Assembly (NCBI GenBank): GCA_038232215.1
Contig: JBBSIG010000188.1
Coordinates: 1 to 5,232, forward strand
Length of the DNA stretch: 5,232 nt
Reading direction: 5' to 3'
Origin: JBBSIG01 sp038232215
GTDB lineage: Bacteria; Actinomycetota; Thermoleophilia; Gaiellales; Gaiellaceae
Shown: positions 4,585 to 5,232 of the stretch, piece by piece
How positions within the stretch are numbered: position 1 is the stretch's first letter
How the letters are laid out: the number at the start of each line of letters is the position of its first letter
The notes under the pieces: model-generated
Told to the model about the DNA's origin: nothing
The model's database searches: none
The model's input: the letters and a program-made list of their open reading frames with translations, nothing else
Translations under genes and position numbers: made by a program

Positions 4585-5080
4585 CCGCTGCGCGGCTCGG
4601 CCGCCGCTACGAGTCGAGCAGCTTCGAGCCGGTGCTGCTCCAGCTCCGCGAGCTGAGCGTCGGCCCTGCGCTCGAGCGAAACGAGATCGATGCTGCGCAG
4701 GGACTCGTCGTCGACCTCGCGGAGGGCCCGCCACAACGCGCGCTTGCCGGTGGCTCCGAGCACGAGTCCCTCGAGCTCGAGGAGCCGGCTCAGCGGCGAG
4801 TAGCCTCGGAGCCGTCCGTTCAGCTTGAGGCGGCCGGCACGCTCGGCGGCGAGGGCGAGCCCGTGCTTGAGACTCGAGACCTCGGTGCGCGGGCCCGCTG
4901 CATCAGCGTCTCGAGCGCCGAGCGATCCTCGGCGATCTCGACGAGCAGGCGCTCGAGAAACGCGCCGAGGGGCGTCCCGCGGTTGTTGCGGAGCGAGCGC
5001 CTGGCGAGCTCGCCTCCGAGAATCGAGCCCGCGAGATGGTCGGCGAGGTAGATGCCGAGCAGACGGTTCAGAAGTGCGTG
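4581..5080 (-). pseudogene. Helical, possibly ferritin-like conserved protein broken by a -1 frameshift
   Basis: Two overlapping minus-strand frames together encode one protein of about 165 residues. The first half (from about 5080 down to about 4892) reads LLNRLLGIYLADHLAGS, then a helix GGELARRSLRNN, RGTPLGAFLERLLVEIAEDR and LETLMQR. That frame then degenerates and stops at 4820-4822. The second half continues in the frame ending at 4581, with EVSSLKHGLALAAERAGRL, KLNGRLRGYSPLSRLLELEG, LGATGKRALWRALREV and a final coiled helix. The switch falls at the GGGCCC tract (4891-4896): adding one G there would join the halves as QRGPRTEV. I recall intact proteins of this pattern and length in actinobacteria, sometimes called ferritin-like, but the function is unknown. 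The first half has no ATG, GTG or TTG near its natural start; a CTG at 5071 is the only in-frame candidate there. A second lesion at the N-terminus is therefore possible. Sequencing or assembly error remains an alternative to true decay. Confidence 0.72.
4583..4597. terminator. Hairpin at the convergent junction, possible bidirectional terminator
   Basis: AGCCGC (4583-4588) and GCGGCT (4592-4597) form a perfect six-base stem around a three-base loop, starting inside the overlapping stop codons. It is strong in GC but has no U-tract on either strand, and it lies inside the last codons of the minus-strand gene. It may act as a U-less terminator; unproven. Confidence 0.3.
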
Positions 5081-5126
5081 CGTACCCGCTCGCCCGGGCG
5101 GCGAATCCCTGCGGCGCGGTGGCTCC

Positions 5127-5232
5127 TCAGCCCGACGCGAGCCGCGCCTCGAAGGACGAGTCGTCCTCGCAGCTCACCGTGCGCCCGACGATCGAGTAGC
5201 GGGTCGTTTGGCCGTTACCGCGCACGGTGCGG
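5127..5232 (-). CDS. Unidentified protein, C-terminal 34 residues (5' end outside window)
   Basis: Reading the minus strand from the right edge gives an open frame ending in TGA at 5127-5129, with sequence RTVRGNGQTTRYSIVGR, then TVSCEDDSSFEARLASG. Nearly every third codon position is G or C and the residue mix is balanced, unlike the Arg/Pro-rich shadow frames here, so I judge it genuine. It lies just upstream of, and in the same direction as, the frameshifted helical gene, so the two probably share a transcript; GAGGAG overlapping its stop could have served that gene. The fragment is too short to name. The single Cys and the acidic CEDD are the only notable residues. Confidence 0.55.
   Translation of the reverse strand, partial: RTVRGNGQTTRYSIVGRTVSCEDDSSFEARLASG

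Noticed and set aside
4884..4900. Programmed -1 ribosomal frameshift in the helical gene
   Set aside because: The zero-frame codons around GGGCCC do not form an X-XXY-YYZ slippery heptamer, and the first half also lacks a start codon, so mutation or sequence error is simpler.
3846..5051. 401-codon plus-strand open frame over the membrane protein
   Set aside because: Shadow frame; the membrane protein frame has a good ribosome site, hydrophobic helices and natural composition.
1..5232. CRISPR array, insertion sequence, tRNA or rRNA
   Set aside because: No regularly spaced direct repeats, transposase motifs, terminal repeats with target duplications, or tRNA/rRNA signature sequences were seen on either strand.

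Overview
This is a very GC-rich window in which codon third positions are mostly G or C. The principal sigma factor, the NPA-type aquaporin, the asparaginase II-type protein and the TAnnnT-type promoter boxes placed directly at start codons suggest an actinobacterial chromosome. My best guess from protein style is class Thermoleophilia (Solirubrobacterales/Gaiellales); this is inferred, not proven. There is no sign of phage, transposon, plasmid or CRISPR sequence, so this looks like ordinary chromosome with some gene decay.

Layout, left to right. The C-terminal third of an L-asparaginase II family protein (+) ends at 401. A predicted sigma-70 type promoter (421-449) then leads into a group 1 sigma factor (RpoD-like, +, 546-1643). 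Convergent to it is a small zinc-ribbon protein (-, 1640-1828), whose stop codon shares a CTAG palindrome with the sigma factor stop. A compact divergent control region (1829-1885) serves the zinc-ribbon gene and an aquaporin (+, 1886-2632). The aquaporin pore resembles plant TIP channels more than AqpZ. Convergent to it is an exported cysteine-rich protein with a Pro-rich, then strongly basic tail (-, 2666-3394). A structured, gene-free stretch (3395-3626) separates this from a short ORF with a very good ribosome binding site (+, 3627-3818). That ORF encodes only the C-terminal end of a UdgX/family-4-like uracil-DNA glycosylase. After another gene-free stretch (3819-4077) comes a four-helix membrane protein (+, 4078-4584). 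Its stop again shares a CTAG with a convergent gene (-, 4581-about 5080), a helical protein split by a one-base frameshift. The last 106 bases are the C-terminal end of an unidentified gene (-), probably the upstream member of the same operon.

The genes do not form an obvious pathway. The sigma factor is core transcription machinery. The aquaporin and membrane protein act in the membrane, and the Cys-rich protein is probably exported. Two of the genes, the glycosylase fragment and the frameshifted helical gene, appear to be decaying or affected by assembly errors. I found no convincing new multi-gene system. The best candidate for undescribed biology is the exported cysteine-cluster protein at 2666-3394.
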